Under the pieces are notes generated by a model. That model ran no database searches, was not told the DNA's origin, and saw only the letters and a program-made list of their open reading frames with translations. Of a DNA stretch of 64,000 nucleotides, positions 55,279-64,000 are shown one piece after another; position 1 is the stretch's first letter, and each line of letters starts with the position of its first letter. The stretch covers positions 186,001-250,000 of the forward strand of contig JAIUOW010000001.1 in the NCBI GenBank assembly GCA_020161775.1, written 5' to 3'. The stretch comes from Pseudomonadota bacterium. GTDB taxonomy: Bacteria; Pseudomonadota; Gammaproteobacteria; Burkholderiales; Burkholderiaceae_C. The translations under genes were made by a program, and so were the position numbers.

Positions 55279-56517
55279 TCAAGCCGCCGCGGCACCGCGG
55301 CCGCGCCGGGCGATCGGCCAGTCCCAGGGCCTGGCCAATGGCAGGACGTCATGGGCTGCAGCCTCCACATGGGCCAGTTCGGCCTGCGTCAGTGCCGCGT
55401 TGAGCGTCAGGCGAACCATCGCCCGGTTGCGGCTGGTGGCAGGCGCACAGAACACGGCGCCAAACACACCGCGTGCTTCGAGCTGGTCGCGCAGTGCGAG
55501 CGTGTCGAACTCCGTGCCGGCCTCCAGCGCAATGATCTGTTCGCTGCCCTGGTGGATCGGGTAGCCCATGTCGCTCAGGCTGCGGCGCAGGCGGCGGGTG
55601 CTGGCATGCAGCTGCGCCCGCGCTTCATCGCTGTGGCGTATGACTTCCAGCGTGGCGGCCAGGCCCGCAATTTCATGGGGCAGCAACGCGGAGCTGAAGA
55701 TACCGGGAAAGCTGTGGCACATCAGGTAGTTGCGTAGCTCGGGCGGCGCGGTGAAGAAACCGGCGCGGCCCGCAAACGCCTTGGCCAGGCTGGCGGTAAC
55801 GAAGTGCACCCTGTGGGTCAGGCCCAGCTGGACACACAGCCCCGCGCCGGCCGGGCCATGCGTTCCAAGTGAATGGGACTCATCCACCAGCACCATGCAG
55901 CCATAACGCTCCGCGGCGTCAACGATATCGGCCAGCGGGCACAGCGCGCCGGTCGTGCTGTACACGGAGTCCACCACCACCAGCCCCGGCCCGTGGCGTG
56001 CCGCCATCCGGGCAAAGTGTTCCGGGTCATTGTGGCGAAACGGGTGCACCGGCGCGCCCGATGCGCGCGCGCCCTCCCACAGCGACATGTGGGCCAGCAT
56101 GTCCATGTACACCGGCGTCTGCGGATCGGCCACGACCTGGATCAGCCCGAGATTGGCGGTATAGCCGGACTGGCAGATGTATCCATCGTCCTTGCCGATC
56201 CAGCCGGCAATGGCCGCCTCCAGCTGACCGGCGGGGTGCCCATCCAGGTGGAAGACCCCCGACTGGATCACAAACTCGTGGTCATGCCGAAGCGAATGAA
56301 GCTGGGCCTGCACGATGTCGGGATGGCCGGTGACGGCCAGATAATCGTTGCCGTCCAGCCGCACTGCGTCTGGTCCGGCGGGCCGGCCGTGGGTCACGAA
56401 ACGCCCGCTCCACTCGTGCGTGAAACGCGGGGCAAATTCAGCCAGCCGGCGTTGCAGGTTGGCGCCCAACGGGGGGTTGGCCGCGTGCAGCGCCGCAGCC
56501 TTGTCAAGTACTTCCAT
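55279..56517 (-). CDS. CqsA/LqsA-type alpha-hydroxyketone autoinducer synthase (PLP-dependent)
   Basis: 412 residues from the ATG at 56517 (GAGG upstream); a GTG at 56544 is less likely. An alpha-oxoamine-synthase fold: RLDGNDYLAVTGHPDIVQAQ, VDESHSLGTHGPAGAGL at 211-227 (Asp212 for the PLP ring) and the PLP Lys246 in TASLAKAFAGRAG. The DESHSLGTHG run is the hallmark I associate with CqsA rather than with KBL or BioF (usually DDAHS or DEAHS). CqsA joins acyl-CoA with an amino-acid-derived unit to form an alpha-hydroxyketone signal. A sensor kinase and response regulator gene lie next to it, convergent by 27 bp. Confidence 0.85.
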   Translation of the reverse strand: MEVLDKAAALHAANPPLGANLQRRLAEFAPRFTHEWSGRFVTHGRPAGPDAVRLDGNDYLAVTGHPDIVQAQLHSLRHDHEFVIQSGVFHLDGHPAGQLEAAIAGWIGKDDGYICQSGYTANLGLIQVVADPQTPVYMDMLAHMSLWEGARASGAPVHPFRHNDPEHFARMAARHGPGLVVVDSVYSTTGALCPLADIVDAAERYGCMVLVDESHSLGTHGPAGAGLCVQLGLTHRVHFVTASLAKAFAGRAGFFTAPPELRNYLMCHSFPGIFSSALLPHEIAGLAATLEVIRHSDEARAQLHASTRRLRRSLSDMGYPIHQGSEQIIALEAGTEFDTLALRDQLEARGVFGAVFCAPATSRNRAMVRLTLNAALTQAELAHVEAAAHDVLPLARPWDWPIARRGRGAAAA

Positions 56518-56550
56518 ATGCACCTCGCAAAAAAACAGGTGCACTGATTG

Positions 56551-56568
56551 AAGTTCGAAACAGAACTT
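56551..56568. promoter_or_regulatory. Candidate operator upstream of the autoinducer synthase
   Basis: AAGTTCGAAACAGAACTT: perfect 6-bp arms around six bases, centred about 42 bp before the synthase ATG. It is the clearest palindrome of the 106-bp gap between secA and the synthase. It does not match the CTG-N10-CAG pattern of lux boxes. It may be read by the LuxR-type regulator at 52169 or another repressor. Confidence 0.45.
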
Positions 56569-56580
56569 TACGTCTGCGGA

Positions 56581-56602
56581 CCCCTGTCAAGTTTGACAGG
56601 GG
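56581..56602. repeat. Inverted repeat after secA
   Basis: CCCCTGTCA and its complement TGACAGGGG with a 4-base loop (AGTT), 22 bp after the secA stop. The position fits a terminator for secA, but no T-run follows on the minus strand, so termination may be partial and some synthase expression could come from read-through. Confidence 0.5.
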
Positions 56603-56623
56603 CCTTCACGTCCGCCGGCACGA

Positions 56624-59377
56624 TCAAGCCAGTTTGCCGTGGCAGAGCTTGTACTTTTTACCGCTGCCGCAGGGGCAAGGGTCATTGCGCCCCACGCGCG
56701 GCAGGTTTTCGCCCGCCGCCTGGGAGGCGGCTGCCTGAGCCACCGTTTGCGCCTCGCCCGTTTCGGTAGGCGCCGTGTAGGTCACATTCGTGATGCTTTC
56801 CGCACGGGCTTCCATGGCCTCGGCGGCTTCACCAATCTGCTGGCTGGACTGCACGCGCACGGTCATGAGCACCTTGGTCACGTCGTTCTTGACGGAGTCC
56901 AACAACTGGCCGAACAGCTCGAATGCCTCGCGCTTGTATTCCTGCTTGGGCTGCTTCTGCGCATAACCGCGCAGGTGGATGCCCTGGCGCAGGTAGTCCA
57001 GCGCGCTGAGGTGTTCACGCCAGTGCGTATCAATGCTTTGCAGCAGCACCATGCGCTCGAACTGCGTGAACTGCTCGCCACCGACTTGCGCCACCTTGGC
57101 GTCAAAGGCCGCATTGGCGGCGGCCAGCACCTTCTCGACAATGTCTTCGTCGGTGATGGCGCTGGCGGACTCGACTTCGCGGCCCAGGGGCAGGTCAATT
57201 TGCCACTCGTCGGCCAGGACTTTTTCCAGCGCGGGGATGTCCCACTGGTCTTCGACCGACTCCGGCGGCACGTACTGGCGCGTGAGATCAGTGAAGCAGC
57301 CCTCGCGCAGCGAGGCAATCTGCGCGCTCAGGTCGCCTGCATCGAGGATGTCATTGCGCTGCTGGTAGATCACCTTGCGCTGGTCATTGCTGACATCGTC
57401 GTATTCCAGCAGCTGCTTGCGGATGTCGAAGTTGCGCGCCTCGACCTTGCGTTGCGCGCTTTCAATGCTGCGTGTGACGATGCCGGCCTCGATGGCTTCG
57501 CCATCGGGCATCTTCAGGCGCTCCATGATGGCCTTGACGCGATCACCCGCGAAGATGCGCATCAGCGGGTCGTCCAGGCTCAGGTAAAACCGCGACGAGC
57601 CCGGATCACCCTGGCGGCCCGAGCGGCCACGCAGCTGGTTGTCAATGCGGCGCGATTCGTGCCGCTCGGTCGCGATGATGCGCAGCCCGCCGAGCGCCTT
57701 CACGGCTTCGTGCTCCTGGGTCCATTGCTCGCGCAGCAGGGCAATCTGGGCCTGTTTGGCCGCAGCGTCCATCGACTCGTCGGCTTCGACCGCCTGGATG
57801 CTCTTTTCGATGTTGCCGCCCAGCACGATGTCGGTGCCGCGGCCCGCCATGTTGGTGGCGATGGTGATCATCTTGGCGCGTCCGGCCTGCGCGACGATTT
57901 CAGCTTCGCGGGCATGCTGCTTGGCGTTGAGCACCTGGTGCGGCAGGCCTTCTTTTTCCAGCAGCTGGTCGATGATCTCGGAGTTCTCGATCGACGTCGT
58001 GCCCACCAGCACCGGCTGGCCGCGCTCATGGCATTCGCGGATGTCCTTGATCGCGGCTTCGTACTTCTCGCGCGTGGTCTTGTACACGCGGTCGAGCTGG
58101 TCCTCGCGCCGGCTGGGCCGGTTGGGCGGGATCACCACCGTCTCCAGCCCGTAGATTTCCTGAAATTCGTAGGCTTCGGTATCGGCCGTGCCCGTCATGC
58201 CAGCCAGCTTGGCGTACAGGCGGAAATAGTTCTGGAAGGTGATGGACGCCAGCGTCTGGTTCTCGGCCTGGATGGCCACGCCTTCCTTGGCTTCCACGGC
58301 CTGGTGCAGGCCATCGCTCCAGCGGCGGCCGGACATCAGGCGCCCGGTGAACTCGTCCACGATCACCACCTCGCCGTTTTGCACCACATAGTGCTGGTCG
58401 CGGTGGTAGATGCGGTTGGCCCGCAGCGCGGCGTACAGGTGGTGCATCAGCGAGATGTTCGCCGGGTCATACAGGGAGGCGCCCTCGGCAATCAGGCCCA
58501 GGTTGAACAGGATGCGCTCGGCGTTCTCGTGGCCCTGCTCCGTCAGGAAGACCTGGTGTGACTTTTCATCGATCGTGAAGTCACCCGGCTTGGTGATGCC
58601 CTCGCCGGTACGCGGATCGGCCTCGCCTTCCTGGCGAGTCAAAAGCGGCACCACGCGGTTCATCGCGATGTACATCTCGGTGTGGTCTTCGGCCTGGCCG
58701 CTGATGATCAGCGGCGTGCGGGCTTCGTCGATCAGGATGGAGTCCACCTCGTCAACGATGGCGTAGTTCAGGCCGCGCTGCACGCGGTCGGCCACCTCGT
58801 ACACCATGTTGTCGCGCAGGTAGTCAAAGCCGAATTCGTTGTTGGTGCCGTAGGTGATGTCAGCGCGGTAAGCGGCCTGCTTTTCCTCGCGCGGCATGTT
58901 GGGCAGGTTCACGCCCACGGTCAGGCCCAGGAAGTTGTACAGCCGGCCCATCCACTGCGCGTCGCGGTTGGCCAGGTAATCGTTCACGGTGACGACGTGC
59001 ACGCCCTTGCCCGTCAACGCGTTCAGGTAGACCGGCAGCGTGGCCGTGAGCGTCTTGCCTTCGCCCGTGCGCATTTCCGAAATCTTGCCGTTGTGCAGCG
59101 ACATGCCGCCCAGCAGCTGCACGTCAAAGTGGCGCATCTTCATGACGCGCTTGGAGCCTTCGCGCACCACCGCGAAGGCTTCGGGCAGCACGGCGTCCAG
59201 CGTTTCCCCGTTGGCCACCCGGCGCTTGAACTCCTCCGTCTTGCCGCGCAGCTCGTCGTCGCTGAGCTTTTCCAGCGCGGGCTCCATCGCATTGATGCGC
59301 TCCACCGTCTTGCGGTATTGCCGAAGGAGGCGATCGTTGCGGCTGCCGAAAATTTGGGTCAGGAAGTTGGTGGCCAT
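56624..59377 (-). CDS. secA: Preprotein translocase ATPase SecA
   Basis: 917 residues from the ATG at 59377. It drives proteins through SecYEG. Walker A is MRTGEGKT at 102-109, and [16 protein letters not shown] is Walker [20 protein letters not shown] and [10 protein letters not shown] form the second helicase motif region. The C-terminal zinc site is [13 protein letters not shown] at 901-913, used for SecB and lipid binding. The length is the family norm. A 129-bp gap separates it from the M23 peptidase upstream. Confidence 0.97.
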   Translation of the reverse strand: MATNFLTQIFGSRNDRLLRQYRKTVERINAMEPALEKLSDDELRGKTEEFKRRVANGETLDAVLPEAFAVVREGSKRVMKMRHFDVQLLGGMSLHNGKISEMRTGEGKTLTATLPVYLNALTGKGVHVVTVNDYLANRDAQWMGRLYNFLGLTVGVNLPNMPREEKQAAYRADITYGTNNEFGFDYLRDNMVYEVADRVQRGLNYAIVDEVDSILIDEARTPLIISGQAEDHTEMYIAMNRVVPLLTRQEGEADPRTGEGITKPGDFTIDEKSHQVFLTEQGHENAERILFNLGLIAEGASLYDPANISLMHHLYAALRANRIYHRDQHYVVQNGEVVIVDEFTGRLMSGRRWSDGLHQAVEAKEGVAIQAENQTLASITFQNYFRLYAKLAGMTGTADTEAYEFQEIYGLETVVIPPNRPSRREDQLDRVYKTTREKYEAAIKDIRECHERGQPVLVGTTSIENSEIIDQLLEKEGLPHQVLNAKQHAREAEIVAQAGRAKMITIATNMAGRGTDIVLGGNIEKSIQAVEADESMDAAAKQAQIALLREQWTQEHEAVKALGGLRIIATERHESRRIDNQLRGRSGRQGDPGSSRFYLSLDDPLMRIFAGDRVKAIMERLKMPDGEAIEAGIVTRSIESAQRKVEARNFDIRKQLLEYDDVSNDQRKVIYQQRNDILDAGDLSAQIASLREGCFTDLTRQYVPPESVEDQWDIPALEKVLADEWQIDLPLGREVESASAITDEDIVEKVLAAANAAFDAKVAQVGGEQFTQFERMVLLQSIDTHWREHLSALDYLRQGIHLRGYAQKQPKQEYKREAFELFGQLLDSVKNDVTKVLMTVRVQSSQQIGEAAEAMEARAESITNVTYTAPTETGEAQTVAQAAASQAAGENLPRVGRNDPCPCGSGKKYKLCHGKLA

Positions 59378-59506
59378 GAAAGCGTTACCGCCCTGCCGAC
59401 CCACCTGGGCCAGCAGGGCAGCGCGATCCTTTGTCGATTCTGGAAGAAATGGGGGCTTGCGCAACCCAATGCAAGGGCACGGGCCGCGAAAGCGCAACCG
59501 GGGATT

Positions 59507-60496
59507 TTACCTGTGCGCGGGTGCCTGCGCGGGGGTTGCAGCGACAGCCTGGGTGGCGGCACCCTGGACGGCGGCCAGCGGCCCCGGCAGGCTCTGGCCG
59601 GCCAGCAGGAACTTCTGCGGGTCCTGCGGCACGCCCTGGACGAGTACTTCAAAGTGCAGATGGGGACCTGTGGAGCGGCCGGTGGTGCCCACTTCGGCAA
59701 CTTTCTGGCCGCGCTTGATCAGGTCGCCCTTCTTGACGAACACGCGCGAAGCATGGGCGTAACGCGTGACCAGGTCGTTGCCATGATCGATTTCGACCAT
59801 GTTGCCGTACTCGCCATGGTATTCCTGCGTCACGACCACGCCGCCAGCCGCTGCCAGGATGGGCGTACCAGGCGCCGAAGGGAAATCCAGCCCCGTATGA
59901 AGCGCCGAACGGCCCGTGAACGGGTCGATACGCCAGCCAAACACAGACCCCAGATTGCCCGACACAACGGGCTGCTGCGTGGGCACCATCATGCGCTTGA
60001 TCTTCTGGTCGAACAGCCGGGACTCCATCACGGTCATCAGGTCGGCACGTTGGTCGGTCAGCTTGTCCAGGTCGGCCAACGTGGCTTGCAGTTCCTCCAT
60101 CGTGAGCGGGCGGCCAGACACCAGCGCCCCGCCGCGCCCGGGAGGTGTGCGGATCTCGACAGGGTTGACGCCGGCCAGGCCCGAGACGCGCTCACCCAGC
60201 GCTTCGAGCTGGACCAGCTTGGCCTGCATCTCGCCCAGCTTGCGGGCCATGGCGTCGAGGTTTTCGCGCATGAAACGGTCGCGTTGCTCGAACTCGTCGC
60301 GCACCATGAGCCGTACCAGCGAGCCAATGACGGGCCAGCCTTCGCGTGCGCCCTTGAGGAACACCCAGTGGTAAAGGCCCGCAGCCATCACCATGAGCAC
60401 CATGGACAGCGTCACGACCGCCAGGGCGAGCCGCGTCCCGCTGAGGTGAATGGCGCGGCTTCTGGCCAGCCACGCATCCGTGATAATGAAATGCAC
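59507..60496 (-). CDS. M23 family metallopeptidase, membrane-anchored
   Basis: 329 residues from a GTG at 60496, with GAGGGG as ribosome site; no ATG fits before the membrane segment. One helix at about 22-45, a coiled coil at 65-165, then the LytM domain: HTGLD with His200 and Asp204, and GPHLHFEV with His279 and His281 as zinc ligands. It probably cuts peptidoglycan cross-links or regulates amidases in the periplasm. The order dciA-M23-secA is common in betaproteobacteria. It is divergent from dciA. Confidence 0.88.
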   Translation of the reverse strand: MHFIITDAWLARSRAIHLSGTRLALAVVTLSMVLMVMAAGLYHWVFLKGAREGWPVIGSLVRLMVRDEFEQRDRFMRENLDAMARKLGEMQAKLVQLEALGERVSGLAGVNPVEIRTPPGRGGALVSGRPLTMEELQATLADLDKLTDQRADLMTVMESRLFDQKIKRMMVPTQQPVVSGNLGSVFGWRIDPFTGRSALHTGLDFPSAPGTPILAAAGGVVVTQEYHGEYGNMVEIDHGNDLVTRYAHASRVFVKKGDLIKRGQKVAEVGTTGRSTGPHLHFEVLVQGVPQDPQKFLLAGQSLPGPLAAVQGAATQAVAATPAQAPAHR

Positions 60497-60523
60497 CGCT
60501 ATCCCCTCAATGCCATTCCGCCC

Positions 60524-60832
60524 ATGAATCGCCGGCTTCACCCGGTCACACTGCAGCAGGCCGCACTGGATTCGCCCACATTGGCAAGGCTGGCGGAACT
60601 GGCGCGCGACTCCAGTGAAAGGCTCAAGGCGGTGGAACTGTTGATTCCTGCCCCATTGCGTCCCGCCATCAGCGCCGGCCCCGTGGACGGAACCGAGTGG
60701 TGCCTGCTGGTGAGCAGCAATGCCGCGGGCGCCAAGCTCAGACAAGTGCTACCCGCACTCATGACCCGCCTGCGCGACCGGGGATGGGAGGTTACCTCAA
60801 TTCGGGTGAAGGTACAAATGCCGCGCAGATGA
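60524..60832 (+). CDS. dciA: DciA-type DnaB helicase loader (DUF721)
   Basis: 102 residues from the ATG at 60524. The opening MNRRLHPVTLQQAALDSPTLARLAELARDSSERL and the later LLVSSNAAGAKLRQVLPALMTRLRDRGWEVTSIRVKV fit the short DUF721/DciA proteins of betaproteobacteria. It helps load the DnaB helicase at replication start in bacteria lacking DnaC. Position beside M23 and secA supports the call. It ends 28 bp before the tRNA on the other strand. Confidence 0.75.
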   Translation: MNRRLHPVTLQQAALDSPTLARLAELARDSSERLKAVELLIPAPLRPAISAGPVDGTEWCLLVSSNAAGAKLRQVLPALMTRLRDRGWEVTSIRVKVQMPRR

Positions 60833-60860
60833 CGCCACAGGAGAGGCGAAGCGGGAAAAA

Positions 60861-60936
60861 TGGTGCCGATTATCGGAATCGAACTGATGACCTACCGCTT
60901 ACAAGGCGGTTGCTCTACCAACTGAGCTAAATCGGC
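60861..60936 (-). tRNA. tRNA-Thr (anticodon TGT)
   Basis: Minus strand gives a 76-base cloverleaf: acceptor GCCGATT with AATCGGC, D-arm GCTC-AGTTGGTA-GAGC, anticodon arm ACCGC-CTTGTAA-GCGGT, variable AGGTC, T-loop TTCGATT, then ACCA. The anticodon is TGT, reading ACA/ACN threonine codons. CCA is genome-encoded. The A-C mismatch in the T stem also occurs in E. coli tRNA-Thr(UGU). Confidence 0.97.
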
Positions 60937-60965
60937 GTGCCGCAATTTTAACGGCTGCGGCGGGG

Positions 60966-61505
60966 TTACTTGATGCGTTTGAGGGCCGGGCGTGGCCCCT
61001 GTGGCGGACGCGGAGGCTCTGGCTGTCCGTCGGTATCTGCGCCTGCGTCGGCCGGGGCCTCCGGTGTGACCAGTTGCACCACGCGTGGTTCGCCGTCGGC
61101 AGCTGCAACGCCCGTGGCAGGCACGGCGGGCACGCTCGCAAGCGGTGAGGGTTTGGCACTTTCCGGTGGTGCACCGGTGGCGGGCGCCGGAACGGGAAAC
61201 GCCATGCCCTGCCCGTTTTCCCGCGCGTAGATGGCAATCACGCGGCTGACCGGCACCATGATTTCGCGCGCCGAGCCAGCAAACCGCGCCTTGAACTCGA
61301 TGAACTCGTTGCCCAGCTTGAGTGAGCTGGTCGCGTCAAAACTGATGTTCAGGACGATTTCACCGTTCTTGACGTATTCGCGCGGCACCTGCACGGACTC
61401 ATCCACCAGCACGGCGACATACGGCGTAAAGCCATTGTCTGTGCACCAGTCGTAAAGCGCCCGTATCAGGTACGGGCGGGTCGATGTGGACTCCAGCGCG
61501 TTCAT
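60966..61505 (-). CDS. sspB: ClpXP protease specificity-enhancing factor SspB
   Basis: 179 residues. Residues 1-105 are the SmpB-tag (ssrA)-binding fold: STRPYLIRALYDWCTDNGFTPYVAVLVD, then VPREYVKNGEIVLNISFDAT and LGNEFIEFKARFAG. Residues 110-170 are a Pro/Ala-rich flexible linker. The last residues (ALKRIK) resemble the ClpX-binding tail of E. coli SspB (ALRVVK). It delivers ssrA-tagged proteins to ClpXP. It lies 18 bp after sspA and is probably co-transcribed. Confidence 0.93.
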   Translation of the reverse strand: MNALESTSTRPYLIRALYDWCTDNGFTPYVAVLVDESVQVPREYVKNGEIVLNISFDATSSLKLGNEFIEFKARFAGSAREIMVPVSRVIAIYARENGQGMAFPVPAPATGAPPESAKPSPLASVPAVPATGVAAADGEPRVVQLVTPEAPADAGADTDGQPEPPRPPQGPRPALKRIK

Positions 61506-61523
61506 GTCAGCAACGGCAATGCC

Positions 61524-62135
61524 TTATTTACGCATGACCTTTTCGGAAGGGGTCAGTGCCTCGATGTACGCGGGACGCGAGAAGATGCGTTCGGCGTACT
61601 TGAGCAGCGGCGCGGCGTTCTTGCTCAGGTCAATGCCGTAGTAGTCCAGGCGCCACAGCAGCGGCGCGATGGCAACGTCCAGCATCGAGAAGTTTTCACC
61701 CAGCATGTATTTGTTCTTGAGGAACACCGGCGCCAGCTGCGTCAGGCGGTCGCGGATATGCGAGCGCGCCTTTTCCAGCGCCTTTTCATTGCTCTTGGCG
61801 GCGCGCGACTCCAGCGTGCTGACGTGCACGAACAGTTCTTTCTCGAAGTTCAGCAGGAACAGGCGCACGCGTGCACGGTCCACCGGGTCGCCCGGCATCA
61901 GCTGGGGATGGGGAAAGCGCTCGTCGATGTACTCGTTGATGATGTTCGACTCGTACAGGATCAGGTCACGCTCGACCAGGATGGGCACCTGGCCGTACGG
62001 ATTCATCACGTTGATGTCTTCGGGCTTGTTGTACAGGTCAACGTCGCGAATCTCGAAGTCCATGCCCTTTTCAAACAGCACGAAGCGGCAACGATGGGAA
62101 AAAGGGCAGGTGGTTCCCGAATACAGCACCATCAT
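61524..62135 (-). CDS. sspA: Stringent starvation protein A
   Basis: 203 residues from the first of two ATG codons, with AAGGAG upstream. A glutathione-S-transferase-like fold: thioredoxin-type N-terminus MVLYSGTTCPFSHRCRFVLFEKG, NPYGQVPILVERDLILYESNIINEYIDERFPHP, and the C-terminal helices MLGENFSMLDVAIAPLLWRL. SspA binds RNA polymerase and alters transcription in stationary phase. A terminator-like hairpin lies in its short leader, 20 bp before the start. Confidence 0.95.
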   Translation of the reverse strand: MMVLYSGTTCPFSHRCRFVLFEKGMDFEIRDVDLYNKPEDINVMNPYGQVPILVERDLILYESNIINEYIDERFPHPQLMPGDPVDRARVRLFLLNFEKELFVHVSTLESRAAKSNEKALEKARSHIRDRLTQLAPVFLKNKYMLGENFSMLDVAIAPLLWRLDYYGIDLSKNAAPLLKYAERIFSRPAYIEALTPSEKVMRK

Positions 62136-62153
62136 GATGAAGGCTCCTTAAAT

Positions 62154-62186
62154 CAAAAAAGAGTGGGTGCAAAAAGCAGCCCACTC
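62154..62186 (-). terminator. Rho-independent terminator/attenuator between petC and sspA
   Basis: On the minus strand GAGTGGGCTGC, a TTTTT loop and GCACCCACTC (one bulge) precede TTTTTTG. The hairpin ends the bc1 transcript but the T-run finishes only about 20 bp before the sspA start and touches its ribosome site region, so the same element may control read-through into sspA. Confidence 0.82.
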
Positions 62187-62230
62187 CACAGGGATGCGCC
62201 TCCGGTCAAAGCCAGGGCGCGCAGTGTCGG

Positions 62231-62989
62231 TTACTTGATGTCTTTCCAGAACGACGCATTGAGTCGCCAGGCAATCACGGTAAACAGACCGAGGAACAGC
62301 AGCACCCACACGCCCACGCGCACGCGCGTGTTCTGGGCAGGCTCGGCCATCCACTGCAGATAGCCCACCAGGTCGCCCATGGCCTGGTCATATTGCAGGG
62401 GCGTCATGGTGCCGGGAGTGATCTGCTTCCAGCCGGTGAGGACCTGGGTGTCGTGACCATGCACCTTGCGAGTTTCGTACTGCGGCTCACGCTCACCCTG
62501 AAGCTCCCACAGCACATGCGGCATGCCAACGTTGGGAAAGGCCAGGTTGTTCCAGCCCGTTGCCTTGCCCGGGTCCCGGTAGTAGGTTCGCAGGTAGGTG
62601 TACAGATAGTCAGCCCCGGTGCCGCCATGGCCCGAGCGCGAACGTGCCACGAGCGTCAGGTCGGGCGGATTGGCGCCGAACCATTCAGCCGCCTGCTTGG
62701 GGTCGATGGCGGCCTTCATCGTGTCGCCCACCTTGGCGGAGCCGAACAGGAGGTTGTCCTTGATCTGCTGCTCAGACAGGCCGATGTCGGTCAGGCGGTT
62801 GTAGCGCATGAACGCGGCCGAGTGGCAGTTCAGGCAGTAGTTGACGAACAGCTTGGCACCGTTTTGCAAGGCGGCCAGGTCGTTGGTGTTCTTGGGCGCC
62901 TTGTCCCAGGCGATGGTGTCGCCACCGGCTGCATGGGCACCGTTGAGGATGCCAAGCGCCGCAATCAACGTGAGGATGAGCTTCTTCAT
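62231..62989 (-). CDS. petC: Cytochrome c1 of the bc1 complex
   Basis: 252 residues from the ATG at 62989 with GGAG upstream. Signal peptide MKKLILTLIAALGILNGAHA. The heme site CLNCH is at 52-56; the likely axial Met is in FPNVGMPHVLWEL. A C-terminal helix (VGVWVLLFLGLFTVIAW) anchors it in the inner membrane with the heme domain in the periplasm. It carries electrons from the Rieske centre to soluble cytochrome c. It is 16 bp after petB. Confidence 0.95.
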   Translation of the reverse strand: MKKLILTLIAALGILNGAHAAGGDTIAWDKAPKNTNDLAALQNGAKLFVNYCLNCHSAAFMRYNRLTDIGLSEQQIKDNLLFGSAKVGDTMKAAIDPKQAAEWFGANPPDLTLVARSRSGHGGTGADYLYTYLRTYYRDPGKATGWNNLAFPNVGMPHVLWELQGEREPQYETRKVHGHDTQVLTGWKQITPGTMTPLQYDQAMGDLVGYLQWMAEPAQNTRVRVGVWVLLFLGLFTVIAWRLNASFWKDIK

Positions 62990-63005
62990 TGTTGTTGTCT
63001 CCAGC

Positions 63006-64000
63006 TTAGTGCGCGGCAAAGGTGATGCGGTCCGGCACCTGCTTGAACTCGCCCAGGCGGCTCCACCACGGCATCAGCAGGAAGAAACCGAAATAGAACA
63101 GCGTGCCGATCTGCGAAATGCGCTCACCCACCGGCGACGGCGGCTGCACGCCCAGGTAGCCCAGCACGAGGAAGTTGACGACAAAAATGCCGTACAGGTA
63201 CTTGTGCCAGTCGGGACGGTAGCGGATCGACTTGACCGGGCTGAAGTCCAGCCACGGCAGGAAGAACAGGATGATGACGGCGCCGCCCATGACGACCACG
63301 CCCCAGAACTTGGCGTCGATGGCCAGCATGACGGCCACGGCCACAGCTGCGGCGCCAATGATCGCGCCCTTGAACAGGGACGGCAACTTGAAGCGCATGA
63401 CCGACAGGGCAGCGGCACCCACCACGCAGAGCACCAGCACGTACATCATCTCGGTGGTGATGGCGCGCAGCATGGAATAGTAGGGCGTGAAGTACCACAC
63501 CGGCGCGATGTGCAGCGGGGTCTTCAGCGGATCGGCCGGAATGAAGTTGTTGTATTCCAGGAAGTAGCCGCCGAACTCGGGTGCGAAGAAGATGATCGCG
63601 GTGAACGCCATCAGGAACACGCTGACACCCAGGATGTCATGCACCGTGTAGTAGGGGTGGAACGGGATGCCGTCCACGGGATGGCCCTTCTCGTCCTTCA
63701 GGGCCTTGGGGCCCTTGATTTCCACGCCATCAGGGTTGTTGGAGCCCACTTCGTGCAGCGCAATGATGTGCGCGGCCACCAGGCCCAGCAGCACCAGCGG
63801 CACGGCAATGACGTGGAAGCTGAAGAAGCGGTTGAGCGTGGCATCGGACACCACGTAGTCGCCCCGGATCAGCAGCGCCAGGTCGGGACCGATGAACGGG
63901 ATAGCCGAGAACAGGTTCACGATCACCTGGGCGCCCCAGTAGGACATCTGGCCCCAGGGCAACAGGTAGCCCATGAAAGCTTCGGCCATGAGGCACAGGA
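63006..64000 (-). CDS. petB: Cytochrome b of the bc1 complex, C-terminal part
   Basis: About 331 codons are present; the start lies beyond the right edge. [22 protein letters not shown] is the region around the Qo-side helix C. Two His, 15 residues apart, in [26 protein letters not shown] are heme ligands. The Qo motif reads PVWYFTPYY instead of PEWY, a variant frequent in beta- and gammaproteobacteria. At least six hydrophobic helices are present. It forms the quinol oxidation site with the Rieske protein, whose gene is expected upstream outside the window. Confidence 0.95.
   Translation of the reverse strand, partial: LCLMAEAFMGYLLPWGQMSYWGAQVIVNLFSAIPFIGPDLALLIRGDYVVSDATLNRFFSFHVIAVPLVLLGLVAAHIIALHEVGSNNPDGVEIKGPKALKDEKGHPVDGIPFHPYYTVHDILGVSVFLMAFTAIIFFAPEFGGYFLEYNNFIPADPLKTPLHIAPVWYFTPYYSMLRAITTEMMYVLVLCVVGAAALSVMRFKLPSLFKGAIIGAAAVAVAVMLAIDAKFWGVVVMGGAVIILFFLPWLDFSPVKSIRYRPDWHKYLYGIFVVNFLVLGYLGVQPPSPVGERISQIGTLFYFGFFLLMPWWSRLGEFKQVPDRITFAAH

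Noticed and set aside
56581-56602. Strong terminator for secA
   Set aside because: The 9-bp stem is clear but no T-run follows in the direction of secA, so it is listed only as an inverted repeat.
60861-60936. Integration site of a genomic island at tRNA-Thr
   Set aside because: No integrase and no second copy of the tRNA 3-prime end was found nearby; the flanks are conserved housekeeping genes.

Overview
The window is a GC-rich, densely coded stretch of a betaproteobacterial chromosome, most likely Burkholderiales and probably Comamonadaceae. Evidence: a 917-residue SecA next to an M23 peptidase and DciA, the sspA-sspB pair beside cytochrome bc1 genes, a PHA-system protein and phasin, and an 84-bp tandem repeat with a C6/G6 core. 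The exact genus is an inference. No prophage, insertion sequence, CRISPR array or rRNA was seen, and no gap exceeds 300 bases.

Layout. (1) 1-9.4 kb, surface-protein export: the start of a type I secretion ABC transporter, a DUF4214/RTX trypsin-like protease, a 771-residue Thr/Ala-rich DUF4214/RTX S-layer-like protein with a strong promoter and terminator, and between them an operon of a SPINDLY-type O-GlcNAc-transferase-like enzyme with two tandem 513-residue methyltransferases. (2) 9.6-12.3 kb: a FecR-domain protein and a TPR/outer-membrane-barrel protein. (3) 12.4-30.4 kb, polysaccharide locus: nine tightly packed genes (Wzm, Wzt, coiled-coil methyltransferase, glycosyltransferases, a GtrB-like transferase, an SMR-type flippase, a DUF6311 membrane protein, an acyltransferase), then a CHASE2 nucleotide cyclase with a glycosyltransferase, Gmd and Rmd, a CRP-family regulator, ManC and another glycosyltransferase. 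Gmd, Rmd and ManC point to GDP-D-rhamnose and an ABC-exported D-rhamnan-like O-antigen or capsule. (4) 30.4-38.4 kb, neutral lipid locus: fatty acyl-CoA reductase, phasin, patatin lipase, TetR regulator, TPR protein, hemerythrin, wax ester synthase/DGAT and acyl-CoA-binding protein. (5) 38.4-51.2 kb, metabolism: HMG-CoA lyase with a family III CoA-transferase and LysR regulator, a PHA-system protein, a zinc lipoprotein, a molybdopterin oxidoreductase, an orphan periplasmic binding protein, ArgE, an M20 hydrolase, a DUF2817 peptidase and CoaX. (6) 51.2-56.5 kb: a LuxR-type regulator, a membrane histidine kinase, a response regulator and a CqsA/LqsA-type synthase, which together form an alpha-hydroxyketone quorum-sensing locus. 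(7) 56.6-64 kb, housekeeping: secA, M23 peptidase, dciA, tRNA-Thr, sspB, sspA, petC and partial petB.

How parts may work together. Two TGTGA-N6-TCACA palindromes precede the S-layer-like gene and the fecR gene. The first sits about 41 bp upstream of the predicted start of a TATACT promoter. A CRP-family protein with the R-E-x3-R recognition helix and a class III cyclase are both encoded in the polysaccharide locus, which suggests one cyclic-nucleotide circuit for cell-surface functions. The wax-ester and quorum-sensing loci are the two most coherent unusual systems. All functions are read from sequence motifs and family memory; no database search was run.
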